A stretch of 50,894 nt of DNA from an uncultured Monoglobus sp. (GCA_947628795.1 CANRBF010000013.1:1-50894), one strand, 5' to 3'. Positions 29,298 through 39,385 are shown, numbered from the stretch's first letter. Numbers and translations are program-made. Notes: generated by a model not told the origin, from the sequence alone.

Positions 29298-29546
29298 ATG
29301 AGACTTGATAAATTTTTAAAGGTGTCGCGGATCATAAAGCGGCGTACGGTGGCAAACGAGGCCTGCGACGGCGGCCGCGTGTCGGTCGGCGGCAGGGTCG
29401 TCAAGGCGTCGTACGACGTCAAAGAAGGCGACGAGATACAGATAATGTTCGGCGAAAAGCCGCTCAGGATACGCGTGCTGTCGGTCAAGGACAATGTGCG
29501 CAAAGACGAGGCCGCGGGGATGTACGAAGTAGTGAATAGTAATTAG
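29298..29546 (+). CDS. rqcP: RqcP-like S4-domain protein (YabO)
   Basis: An 82-residue S4 RNA-binding protein ('MRLDKFLKVSRIIKRRTVANEACDGGRV' region, residues 1-28, then 'VKEGDEIQI'). RqcP works with RqcH on split 50S subunits in adding C-terminal alanine tails to stalled chains. AAAGGAG lies 8 bp before the ATG. Normally it follows mazG directly; here repeats and the tam-like gene intervene. The last codons and stop (VVNSN-stop) are formed by the heptad repeat array that starts at 29530, so the native C-terminus may have been replaced. Confidence 0.85.
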   Translation: MRLDKFLKVSRIIKRRTVANEACDGGRVSVGGRVVKASYDVKEGDEIQIMFGEKPLRIRVLSVKDNVRKDEAAGMYEVVNSN

Positions 29547-29757
29547 CGAATAGTGATTACGCGGGAATAGTTTATAGCATTGATGGTGTTATCGCCGCGT
29601 CCGTAGCGATTGCACCCAAAACTCTGTAGGGGCGGATATTATCCGCCCGCTTGCCTCGCCCCTTGGGGAGAGGTGGATTTTCGCCGTAGGCGGAAAGACG
29701 GAGAGGGGTTCCATAGTTCATATATTCTATTCCCTAATCACTATGTTGGTTTTTAAC
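29530..29757. repeat. Composite intergenic element 5
   Basis: A heptad array (29530-29564) that begins inside rqcP, then a GGGGCGGATATTATCCGCCC palindrome (29629-29648), a CTCGCCCCTTGGGGAGAG unit (about 29653-29671) with a variable hairpin TTCCGCC-type stem, and an irregular TAG/CTA run (29727-29757). Confidence 0.85.
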
Positions 29758-29827
29758 AAAATAAATTGTTAAAAATTTGTCGGTTTCGGCATGTCTTATA
29801 AAATTGGCCGAAAGGGATTTAAATTTG

Positions 29828-29904
29828 TTGACAAATCGGAAATATGAGAGTATAATTCACAGTAAGGTCAGCAAAGGCGCTGTGAGATTTTTCTCGCGGC
29901 GCCT
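29828..29904 (+). promoter_or_regulatory. glnN promoter and leader hairpin (possible attenuator)
   Basis: TTGACA (29828-29833) and TATAAT (29851-29856), 17-bp spacer. About 12 nt into the transcript a 12-bp stem (29875-29886 with 29893-29904, two G-U pairs) is followed by CTTTTGATTTT, which looks like an intrinsic terminator 60 bp before the glnN ATG. Control by antitermination would suit a nitrogen-regulated gene. Confidence 0.65.
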
Positions 29905-29963
29905 CTTTTGATTTTAAAAGCAATATAATTAACATATATCTATTCAGAAAGGATGTTTTGTAA

Positions 29964-32057
<2,094 letters not shown>

Positions 32058-32120
32058 TCACAAAAACATTTTACAAAACATAATATATATTACCAAACAA
32101 AATTATATCGCAAAAAGACA

Positions 32121-32155
32121 AAGGGGTCTGAAAGTTTTTCGGGCCCCTTCTTTTT
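32121..32155 (+). terminator. Terminator between glnN and amt
   Basis: Stem AAGGGG...CCCCTT with an inner GAAA/TTTC pairing, followed by TTCTTTTTATTT. No separate amt promoter is visible, so read-through may supply amt. Confidence 0.75.
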
Positions 32156-32190
32156 ATTTATTTTTAAAGGTCTTAAAGGAGGAATAAGTT

Positions 32191-33936
32191 ATGGATAATA
32201 TTATTGAATTGGCAACTTCCGAGATGTTCGGGATATGGTTCCTGATAGGCGCGGCGCTGGTGTTCTTTATGCAGGCGGGCTTCGCCATGGTGGAAGCCGG
32301 CTTCACAAGAGCCAAGAACTCCGGTAACATTATTATGAAAAACCTGATGGACTTCTGCATAGGCACGGTAATGTTCATCATACTCGGTTTCGGTCTGATG
32401 CTGGGCGAGGACACGCTCGGCGGATTTATGGGCGTGCCGACCCTCGGCATAATCACCGACTACGCAAACGTTGACTGGTCAAACTTCGTGTTTAACTTAG
32501 TGTTCTGCGCCACGGCCGCGACGATCGTTTCGGGCGCCATGGCCGAGAGAACAAAGTTTTCGTCATACTGCATATACTCGGCGGTCATATCGCTGGTCGT
32601 TTATCCGATAGAGGCCCACTGGGTATGGGGCGGCGGCTGGCTGGCTCAGCTCGGCTTCCACGATTTCGCGGGCTCGGCGGCTATACATATGGTCGGCGGT
32701 CTGTCGGCGCTTATCGGAGCGTCTCTGCTGGGCGCCCGCATAGGCAAGTTTACCAAGGACAAGGACGGAAAAACCAAGGTTCACGCCTTCCCGGGTCATA
32801 ATATTGTTATCGGCGCTCTGGGCTGCTTCATTCTTTGGTTCGGTTGGTACGGATTCAACGGCGCTGCCGCCACATCGGGCGATCAGCTGGCGTCGATATT
32901 TATGACAACGACGATCGCTCCCGCGGTTGCGACGGTGGTCTGCATGATATTCACATGGCTCAAGTACGGCAAGCCCGATGTTTCGATGTGTCTGAACGCG
33001 TCTTTGGCGGGTCTTGTGGCGATAACCGCGGGCTGCGACATGATCGACGGCTGGGGCTCCATAATCGTCGGCGCGGTAGCCGGATTGTTGGTTGTGTTCG
33101 GCGTATGGTTCCTCGATAACATTCTGCATATCGACGACCCCGTCGGCGCTGTGGCTGTTCACTTCTTAAACGGCGTTTGGGGCACTATCGCCGTAGGTCT
33201 GTTCGCCTCGACCAGCGTTCCCGCCTGCGAGGTCAACGGTCTGTTCCACGGCGGCGGCTTCTCGCAGCTGGGATTGCAGCTTCTGGGAATAATCACGATC
33301 TGCGGCTGGACGGCGGTGACGATGTTTATCGCGTTCATGCTTATCAAAAAGACTATCGGCCTCAGAGTTTCGGCCGAAGAGGAGATCGAGGGTCTGGATG
33401 TTCACGAGCACGGCATGTCCTCCGCGTACGCCGACTTCATGCCCTCAAGAGTGGCTATTGCCGAGGGCGCGGTCGAGGAGACAGAGGCCGCGGCGGCTCC
33501 CACTCCGCTGACCGTTCCGGTGATCAATGTTCCGACGCCTGCGGCAGGCAAGGCTGTCGACAGCGACGGACACCCGATAACCAAGGTGACGGTCGTCTGC
33601 AAGGAGTCGAAGTTCGAGTCCTTAAAGCGCGAGCTCAACAATATCGGCGTTACGGGTATGACCGTGTCCCACGTTCTGGGCTGCGGAATGCAGAAGGGCA
33701 AGAGCGAGTTCTACCGCGGAGTTGCGGTCGAGGCCACGCTGCTGCCTAAGATAAAGGTAGAGATAGTTGTTTGCAGAGTTCCGGTGAACGACGTTATCAA
33801 GGCGGCAAGCAAGGCGCTCTACACCGGCCATATCGGCGACGGAAAGATATTCGTTTACGGCGTTGACAACGTAGTCAAGATCCGCACCGGCGAGAGCGGC
33901 TACGACGCGATGACCGAGGACGGAGAGAATTGCTAA
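32191..33936 (+). CDS. amt: Ammonium transporter fused to a PII (GlnK-like) domain
   Basis: A 581-residue membrane protein. Residues 1 to about 400 are a complete 11-span Amt channel ('GFAMVEAGFTRAKNSGNI', 'FHDFAGSAAIHMVGG' with the first pore histidine, 'HFLNGVWGTIAVGLF' with the second). A Glu/Ala/Pro linker (about 420-460) leads to a PII domain (about 463-575: 'ITKVTVVCKESKFESLK', T-loop 'GCGMQKGKSEFYRGVAVEA', 'IGDGKIFVYGVDNVVKIRTGE'). The T-loop has no tyrosine at the uridylylation position, so control is probably by nucleotide/2-oxoglutarate binding only. AAAGGAGG precedes the ATG. The stop codon TAA lies in the AACGTAG start of a repeat element. Confidence 0.95.
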   Translation: MDNIIELATSEMFGIWFLIGAALVFFMQAGFAMVEAGFTRAKNSGNIIMKNLMDFCIGTVMFIILGFGLMLGEDTLGGFMGVPTLGIITDYANVDWSNFVFNLVFCATAATIVSGAMAERTKFSSYCIYSAVISLVVYPIEAHWVWGGGWLAQLGFHDFAGSAAIHMVGGLSALIGASLLGARIGKFTKDKDGKTKVHAFPGHNIVIGALGCFILWFGWYGFNGAAATSGDQLASIFMTTTIAPAVATVVCMIFTWLKYGKPDVSMCLNASLAGLVAITAGCDMIDGWGSIIVGAVAGLLVVFGVWFLDNILHIDDPVGAVAVHFLNGVWGTIAVGLFASTSVPACEVNGLFHGGGFSQLGLQLLGIITICGWTAVTMFIAFMLIKKTIGLRVSAEEEIEGLDVHEHGMSSAYADFMPSRVAIAEGAVEETEAAAAPTPLTVPVINVPTPAAGKAVDSDGHPITKVTVVCKESKFESLKRELNNIGVTGMTVSHVLGCGMQKGKSEFYRGVAVEATLLPKIKVEIVVCRVPVNDVIKAASKALYTGHIGDGKIFVYGVDNVVKIRTGESGYDAMTEDGENC

Positions 33937-34190
33937 CGTAGGAACTAGGGACTAAGTAAGTGATTATTCAAACTAGGGGCGGGCGGCCGAGGTCGTCCGC
34001 CCCTACGAACGTAGTGATTAGTGATTAGCGAATAGTGATTACGCGGAGGTGATTTGACAGAAATCATTGGCATTTCCCCGCGACCGTAGGGGATAGGCTC
34101 GCCCCTTGGGGAGAGCTGTCTGCGGCTTGTCCGCAGACTGAGAGGGGTTCCTAGTCCCTAGTCACTAATCTCTGGTACCTATGTTGCCGC
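33934..34190. repeat. Composite intergenic element 6
   Basis: AACGTAG and a short heptad run (33939-33959), a GGGGCGGGCGGCC/GGTCGTCCGCCCC stem (33975-34003), a second AACGTAG with a regular heptad array (34012-34046), the CTCGCCCCTTGGGGAGAG unit (34091-34108), a GTCTGCGG/CCGCAGAC hairpin (about 34119-34139) and a last CTAGTCCC-type run (34150-34175). Confidence 0.85.
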
Positions 34191-34240
34191 CCCTTGTTTT
34201 TGTATTGTAAAATTTCTTTAAAAATAATTTAATAAAAGCC

Positions 34241-34269
34241 TTGATTTTTTAAATGAAGTAGTATAAAAT
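34241..34269 (+). promoter_or_regulatory. Promoter of the WalR-like regulator gene
   Basis: TTGATT (34241-34246) and TAAAAT (34264-34269), 17-bp spacer, about 120 bp before the ATG. Confidence 0.65.
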
Positions 34270-34277
34270 TATAATAT

Positions 34278-34328
34278 GTGTAACTCCGGTGTAACTTTTT
34301 CGCAATATTTTGCCGAAAAAGCGGAGTT
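34278..34328 (+). promoter_or_regulatory. WalR-box-like direct repeat and leader hairpin
   Basis: GTGTAAC occurs at 34278-34284 and 34289-34295, giving TGTAAC-N5-TGTAAC, which fits the WalR consensus TGTWAH-N5-TGTWAH with an 11-bp pitch. It lies at the transcription start, where binding would repress. The same DNA forms a long hairpin in the RNA (AACTCCG 34282-34288 with CGGAGTT 34322-34328, and an inner CTTTTTCG/CGAAAAAG). Confidence 0.6.
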
Positions 34329-34388
34329 TAAACAAATTAATTTGATTTTACGTTTTTATTGAAATAATTCTGGGGGTGCGATACCGAT

Positions 34389-35081
34389 ATGGGAAAAAAA
34401 GTAATGATTGTTGACGATGAAAAAAGCATCGTTGAGATTTTGACCCTTAATCTGAGGAACGAGGGATACACCGTTTGCGAGGCCTACGACGGCGAGGAGG
34501 CGGTCAAAAAGGCCGAGATCGAAAAGCCCGATCTGATCCTGCTGGACGTTATGCTGCCCAACCTGGACGGATTCTCGGTTTGCCGAAAGATACGCGACAA
34601 ATCCGACGTTCCGATACTCATGATAACCGCCCGCGAGGAGGAGGTCGACAAGGTGCTGGGCCTTGAGCTGGGAGCCGACGACTACATAACCAAACCCTTC
34701 AGCGTGCGCGAGCTTCTGGCCAGAGTAAAGGCGAACATGCGGCGCAGCGATATTGTTCCGCAGCAGGAGGAGGTCGAGTCCGACATAGTCGAGATCGGAA
34801 ACTTCACGCTCGACTGCAACAGATACGAGCTCTACAAAGACGGCAAGCTTATCGACCTGACGGTCAGGGAGTTTGAGCTTATCAAGTTCCTTTCGGCGCA
34901 GCCCAACAAGATCTATTCAAGAAAAAGCCTTCTTGAGTACGTGTGGGATTATGAGTATTACGGCGATGTGCGCACGGTCGACGTCACGGTGCGCCGCGTG
35001 AGGGAGAAGATCGAGGACGACCCGTCCCAGCCCAAGCATATTATGACAAAAAGAGGCGTGGGATACTACTTCGCGATATAA
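34389..35081 (+). CDS. OmpR/WalR-type response regulator without adjacent kinase
   Basis: A 230-residue two-component regulator. The receiver domain (1-120) has the acidic pair 'VDDE' (9-12), the phosphorylated aspartate in 'LILLDVMLPNLDG' (D53), 'MITARE' and 'KPFSVRELLARVKA'. The winged-helix effector (about 130-228) carries 'LTVREFELIKFL' and 'VRTVDVTVRRVREKI'. It is most like WalR (YycF), the regulator of wall metabolism. No histidine kinase follows, contrary to the usual walR-walK order; a terminator and a different operon do. A ribosome site GGGGGTG lies about 11 bp upstream. Confidence 0.88.
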   Translation: MGKKVMIVDDEKSIVEILTLNLRNEGYTVCEAYDGEEAVKKAEIEKPDLILLDVMLPNLDGFSVCRKIRDKSDVPILMITAREEEVDKVLGLELGADDYITKPFSVRELLARVKANMRRSDIVPQQEEVESDIVEIGNFTLDCNRYELYKDGKLIDLTVREFELIKFLSAQPNKIYSRKSLLEYVWDYEYYGDVRTVDVTVRRVREKIEDDPSQPKHIMTKRGVGYYFAI

Positions 35082-35086
35082 TTTAT

Positions 35087-35110
35087 GAGCCGGCAACGCC
35101 GGCTCTTTTT
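35087..35110 (+). terminator. Terminator of the response regulator gene
   Basis: Perfect stem GAGCCGGC/GCCGGCTC with loop AAC, then TTTTT. Confidence 0.92.
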
Positions 35111-35179
35111 CGAATATTTGATAATTTTGTTGAAATATACGTGGAAATATTACGGAAATATATTATTTACGCTAATTGC

Positions 35180-35208
35180 TTGACAATGCGTATTTTTTAT
35201 GGTACTTT
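35180..35208 (+). promoter_or_regulatory. Probable promoter of the three-gene membrane operon
   Basis: TTGACA (35180-35185) with TACTTT (35203-35208) at 17 bp; the -10 box is poor. Confidence 0.5.
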
Positions 35209-35283
35209 ATTATATAGTAGAAATATTAACAAACTGACTGAACCAATCAGGAAGCGGCTCAGCGCCGCGCGGGAGGGATTTAA

Positions 35284-35760
35284 GTGGCGGATTACCGTGA
35301 AACTGCAAACAAAAAAGTCGGAGGAAGGGTGCTGTTTGACTTCCGACAGTTTTTTAAGATGTTCACAGTATGGCTTTTGTGTCTGATCTTTTCGTTCTTT
35401 CCGCTGATGCTGCGGCCGTTTTTCACAAAGGCTGCCACCGCCGTTGACATCGGGTACTGGACCATGGTGTTCAGCGACAACGACGTTTTGTATCTGGTTG
35501 CCGCTACGGCGATAATCGCCATCGGCATGGCGGTTCTCATGGGAAAGCGCAGCACTATGCTTGTGTATTTGCTGGCGTTTTTGGAGGTCATCGCGGTTTT
35601 CCTTGCCATTATGGGATATTTGATGCTTGAGGGCGATCCCACGGTTTTCGGACAGACTGTGTACAAAATGAACACCGAGTTCCTGATTGTTTCGATTATT
35701 TTGGCCTTGGTTATGTTTATAACGGTCAATATCAATGTCAGGGAAGGCGAGAAAAAATGA
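35284..35760 (+). CDS. Four-span membrane protein of unknown function
   Basis: A 158-residue protein with four hydrophobic segments (about 27-46, 67-83, 92-112, 132-148) and a basic N-terminus. No catalytic motif or known family is recognised. The start is GTG 35284, with GGGAGG 8 bp upstream; an overlapping frame in this region has no site. It overlaps the next gene by 4 bp (ATGA), so the two are translationally coupled. A subunit of a small membrane complex is possible. Confidence 0.75.
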   Translation: MADYRETANKKVGGRVLFDFRQFFKMFTVWLLCLIFSFFPLMLRPFFTKAATAVDIGYWTMVFSDNDVLYLVAATAIIAIGMAVLMGKRSTMLVYLLAFLEVIAVFLAIMGYLMLEGDPTVFGQTVYKMNTEFLIVSIILALVMFITVNINVREGEKK

Positions 35761-36062
35761 TGAACACGGCTTTCACGCTCATTTGGATAGCGGGCATTAT
35801 TATCGGAGGCTGCATTTTGTTTGGAGTGCTCTATTCCGCCTACAAGATAACCGAGGCGAGAGGCACAGCGACGCTGATGGACGCCGAGTTTCCGATCGCG
35901 GCCGATGAGATAACAAAAAAGACGGTCTACAAGTACGAGGATTTTTATTCCTCGGCCACATCCGACGCGAGGGTCGCCACGGGCTGCTTCTATACCGACA
36001 GCAATCTCGAGTCGATGAGAAGAAAGTACGCGCCGCAAAAAATATTGAAGGGCAGGAACTGA
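35757..36062 (+). CDS. Single-span membrane protein
   Basis: A 101-residue protein with one N-terminal span (about residues 7-29) and a soluble C-terminal part of about 70 residues. No family is recognised. Its ATG overlaps the stop of the preceding membrane gene, and the next gene starts 2 bp after its stop. Two successive ATG codons are possible starts. A membrane-anchored partner of the neighbouring proteins is the most natural guess. Confidence 0.7.
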   Translation: MMNTAFTLIWIAGIIIGGCILFGVLYSAYKITEARGTATLMDAEFPIAADEITKKTVYKYEDFYSSATSDARVATGCFYTDSNLESMRRKYAPQKILKGRN

Positions 36063-36064
36063 GA

Positions 36065-36787
36065 ATGAGTAAAAATAATTCCGAAAACGATCAGACAAAG
36101 ATTATTTCCACCGAGGAGACCGGCCGCGCCGCGGGCGGACGCAGACGCCGCGAGAACGGCCGCGAGCCCGATAACGTGGAGTCCGCGAACAAGGCGATGT
36201 TTGACGGCATAAACTCCTACAGAAAGGGGAACATGACCGCCGACGAGTATTGGGAGCGCATTTTCTACGTGCATTTAAAGACGAAAGAGCTGTATATTCT
36301 CGCCGAGGAATACGGCTCGGAGCTCAAGACGTTTTTCCTGCCGATCAACAGCCTCAAAAACGCTTACGAGAATATTATTCACGTGTGCGCCAACGACTAT
36401 ATGTCAAGAACGGGCAGCGGCACTTTTAATGAAAAATACATGATGGACAATCTGAGGTCGGCTCTCGGCAACGAGTGCAAGGCGTTCTTTGACACGGCGG
36501 ATTTTCTGTCCATACTTTTGAGAAAAAAGATAGGCGAGTGCCTGAACGGGTTTACCTATCCGCAGATCGCGTCGGTCTGGGACGAGTACAACAGCGTGCG
36601 TCTGCAGCTTATCAAGATAAACCAGGAGATCGCCAATATCAGGAACCACAAGGCGCAGAACAGCGATTTTTATATCGACGAGGATGTTGAAAAATATTAT
36701 AACGAGACCAAAAAGCTGCTCGATTGGTATATCTATGTTGAGGAAAAGGTCTATCCCAAGCTTGAGCAGAGATTCAACGATATTTAA
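36065..36787 (+). CDS. Helical cytoplasmic protein of unknown function
   Basis: A 240-residue protein without signal peptide or span. Residues 1-35 are charged and disordered (Arg/Glu/Asn-rich); the rest is predicted helical, with conserved-looking aromatic residues and a long region near 175-240 suited to coiled coil. No domain is recognised. It is the last gene of the three-gene operon and lies before a GC-rich terminator. The layout (two membrane proteins and one helical cytoplasmic protein) suggests a small complex at the membrane. Confidence 0.7.
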   Translation: MSKNNSENDQTKIISTEETGRAAGGRRRRENGREPDNVESANKAMFDGINSYRKGNMTADEYWERIFYVHLKTKELYILAEEYGSELKTFFLPINSLKNAYENIIHVCANDYMSRTGSGTFNEKYMMDNLRSALGNECKAFFDTADFLSILLRKKIGECLNGFTYPQIASVWDEYNSVRLQLIKINQEIANIRNHKAQNSDFYIDEDVEKYYNETKKLLDWYIYVEEKVYPKLEQRFNDI

Positions 36788-36812
36788 GCCTGATTTAAAA
36801 AAAGAATAACAC

Positions 36813-36838
36813 ACGGGGCGCCGTCGGGCGTCCCGTTT
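36813..36838 (+). terminator. Terminator-like hairpin after the membrane operon
   Basis: A 10-bp stem (36813-36822 with 36827-36836) followed by TTTAGT, so only a short T-run. Confidence 0.6.
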
Positions 36839-36887
36839 AGTAAGCGCCGAACAAAGCGGCGGCAAGGCGTAACGGAGGGCTGATTGG

Positions 36888-38240
36888 ATGGAGCGGGTCA
36901 ACGATTTTTCCCGAGGCAGTATATTAAAACATATGTTGAGACTGGCTGTGCCTATGACTGTGGCGCAGCTTATAACCATGCTCTACAACGTGGTCGACCG
37001 CGTGTTTATCGGCAGGATCGACGGTCCCGACGCGGCGGGCGCCCTCACCGGAGTGGGAATATGCCTGCCTATCGTGACGCTTGTGATGGCGTTCGCCAAT
37101 TTGATCGGCGGAGGGGCCGCGCCTCTGATCTCGATAAAGCGCGGCCGAGGCGACGACGAGGAAGCCGAAAAGCTGCTTGGCGCCGCATTTTCGATGCTGC
37201 TGATAGCTGCCGCGCTGATAACGGCTTTGACGCTGATTTTTAAGTATCCCATACTGCGGATGCTTGGCGCTGGCGACAGCACCATGCCCTACGCCTCGGC
37301 ATACACCACGGTGTATATCTCGGGCGCGGTGTTCACGGTCGTGGCTCTGGGTCTCAACAGCATTATAAACGCTCAGGGTTTTGGCAAGATAGGCATGATA
37401 ACCATCGCGCTGGGGGCCGGGCTGAATATAATTCTCGACCCGATATTTATTTTCGCGCTGCGGTTGGGCGTCACCGGAGCGGCGATCGCCACTGTTCTGT
37501 CTCAGGCGGTCTCGGCGCTGTGGACGACGGGATTTTTGCTGAGCGGCCGCGCGGTCTATAAGATCAAGCTCAGCCGCATGCGGCATATATCGCCGCGCCG
37601 CGCGGGAAAGATACTCTCCCTCGGTCTGGCGACATTTACCATGTCGGCCACCAACGCGGCGGTGCAGTCGGTCTGCAACAAGACGCTGGGTAAGTACGGC
37701 GGCGACACGTACATAGGCATAATGACAATATTGATCTCGGTGCGGGATATCCTGACGCTGCCGGTTATGGGATTCACCCACGGCACTCAGCCCGTGCTGG
37801 GCTTTAACTACGGCGCCAATCTGTATCACAGGGTCAAAAAGGGCATAAAATACATGTCGGCGATCACAATAATCTATACCATGCTGGCGTGGCTGGCGGC
37901 GGCTCTGTTCCCGCGCTTTTTTGTGGGGATATTCACAAACAGCCCTGAGCTTATCAGTGCGGGCGTCAAGTCGATGCACATTTACTTTTTCGGATTTTGC
38001 TTTATGGCACTGCAGTTCTGCGGCCAGTCGGTGTTCACCGCGCTTGACAAGCCCAAGCAGGCGGTATTCTTTTCGCTGTTTCGCAAGATAGTGATAGTGG
38101 TGCCGCTCACCATACTGCTGCCGCTGGTGTGGCAGCCTCCGATAAACGGCGTGTTCTGGGCGGAGCCGATCTCGAACCTGGTAGGCGGAGCCGCGGCGTT
38201 CACGACCATGTATTTCACCGTCTACAAAAAATTGAATTAA
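36888..38240 (+). CDS. MATE-family efflux transporter
   Basis: A 450-residue, 12-span MATE transporter of the MepA-like branch, exporting cationic drugs or metabolites with Na+ or H+ entry. N-terminal 'GSILKHMLRLAVPMTVAQLITMLYNVVDRVFIG' region and the repeated motif in the second half ('LPVMGFTHGTQPVLGFNYGA', about residue 288) are typical; 'NAQGFGKIGMITIALGAGLNIILDPIFIF' type segment lies near 162-190. GGAGGG lies 9 bp before the ATG. The substrate is unknown; it stands alone between two other transcription units. Confidence 0.92.
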   Translation: MERVNDFSRGSILKHMLRLAVPMTVAQLITMLYNVVDRVFIGRIDGPDAAGALTGVGICLPIVTLVMAFANLIGGGAAPLISIKRGRGDDEEAEKLLGAAFSMLLIAAALITALTLIFKYPILRMLGAGDSTMPYASAYTTVYISGAVFTVVALGLNSIINAQGFGKIGMITIALGAGLNIILDPIFIFALRLGVTGAAIATVLSQAVSALWTTGFLLSGRAVYKIKLSRMRHISPRRAGKILSLGLATFTMSATNAAVQSVCNKTLGKYGGDTYIGIMTILISVRDILTLPVMGFTHGTQPVLGFNYGANLYHRVKKGIKYMSAITIIYTMLAWLAAALFPRFFVGIFTNSPELISAGVKSMHIYFFGFCFMALQFCGQSVFTALDKPKQAVFFSLFRKIVIVVPLTILLPLVWQPPINGVFWAEPISNLVGGAAAFTTMYFTVYKKLN

Positions 38241-38292
38241 AATATTATATTTGCGAAAACTAAGTCCAAAACTGTTAAGGCGGTAAAATTAT

Positions 38293-39321
38293 ATGAATGT
38301 TTTGGATTTAGAAAACTCAAAAGAATTTTTAAAAGATAATATTGAGCTTGATATTTTAGAGCCCGAATGCCCCGCGCCTGTCGATCCGCTGAAGGCCGCG
38401 GTCATCGGCTGCGGCTTTGTGGGCTCGGCCTCGGTTTTCGCGCTGATGCAGAGCGGCCTGTTTTCGGAGCTTGTGCTGATAGACTCCGACAGGGCGCGCG
38501 CCGAGGGCGAGGCTCTCGACATCAGTCACGGCGTGCCCCTCAGCCGCCCGGTGAAGATCTATGCCGGAGACTATTCGGATATAGGCGGCGCGGCGGTCAT
38601 AATTTTGGCGGCGGGCGCGAACCAGAAGCCCGGCGAGACAAGGCTCGATCTGGCTCATAAAAACATTAAAATTTTCAAATCAATTATTCCCAAGATAAAC
38701 GACTGCGGATTCGGCGGCGCGCTGCTTGTGGTGGCGAACCCGGTTGATGTGCTGACCTACGCCGCGGGTAAGCTTTCGAACCTGCCCGAGAACCGCGTCA
38801 TCGGCTCGGGGACCGTGCTGGACACCGCACGCCTCAGACAGCGGCTGGGCGAGCTTTTAGGGGTCGACAGCCGCAGCGTCCACGCCTTTATAATCGGAGA
38901 GCACGGCGACAGCGAGATCGCGGCCTGGCACAGCGCCAACGTGGCGGGGATCCCGCTTAACACGTTTTGCGAGATGCGAGGCGACTACGGCCACGAGGAG
39001 GAGATGCTGCGGATAGCCGAGGATGTTAAAAACATGGCCTATGAGATAATCTCAAAAAAGAAGGCCACGTACTACGGCATAGCCATGGCGGTCAAGCGTA
39101 TCTGCGAGGCGATAGTCAGAGACGAGAAGTCGATACTTCCGGTCTCGTCAATCATGCGCGGCGAGTACGGTATAGAGGGCGCGGCACTCGGTATTCCCGC
39201 GATAGTCGGCAAAAACGGGATCGAGGGCAAGGTCCCGATAAGCGTCAGCGAGAGCGAGTGCGCCAAGCTGCTCAAATCGGCGGACACGTTAAAGTCGGTA
39301 ATCGAAAAAGCGGAAATTTGA
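38293..39321 (+). CDS. ldh: L-lactate dehydrogenase
   Basis: A 342-residue NAD-dependent enzyme reducing pyruvate to L-lactate (EC 1.1.1.27). The nucleotide fold 'VIGCGFVGSASV' is at residues 38-49, the lactate-type active loop 'AGANQKPGETRLD' near 111-123 has the Gln and Arg typical of LDH rather than malate dehydrogenase, and the catalytic His lies in 'GEHGDSE' near 202. An N-terminal extension of about 33 residues before the Rossmann fold is unusual; there is no better inner start. AAGGCGG lies 9 bp upstream. Fermentative role. Confidence 0.92.
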   Translation: MNVLDLENSKEFLKDNIELDILEPECPAPVDPLKAAVIGCGFVGSASVFALMQSGLFSELVLIDSDRARAEGEALDISHGVPLSRPVKIYAGDYSDIGGAAVIILAAGANQKPGETRLDLAHKNIKIFKSIIPKINDCGFGGALLVVANPVDVLTYAAGKLSNLPENRVIGSGTVLDTARLRQRLGELLGVDSRSVHAFIIGEHGDSEIAAWHSANVAGIPLNTFCEMRGDYGHEEEMLRIAEDVKNMAYEIISKKKATYYGIAMAVKRICEAIVRDEKSILPVSSIMRGEYGIEGAALGIPAIVGKNGIEGKVPISVSESECAKLLKSADTLKSVIEKAEI

Positions 39322-39385
39322 AAAAACCAAGCGCAAGTTATGGACGCGGGCGGCGAAATGTGATAAAATAGCCGCGGTGATATTT

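Noticed and set aside
36924..37979. 351-codon open frame opposite the MATE gene
   Set aside because: Arg/His-rich antisense product with no start site or motif; the MATE gene covers the region.
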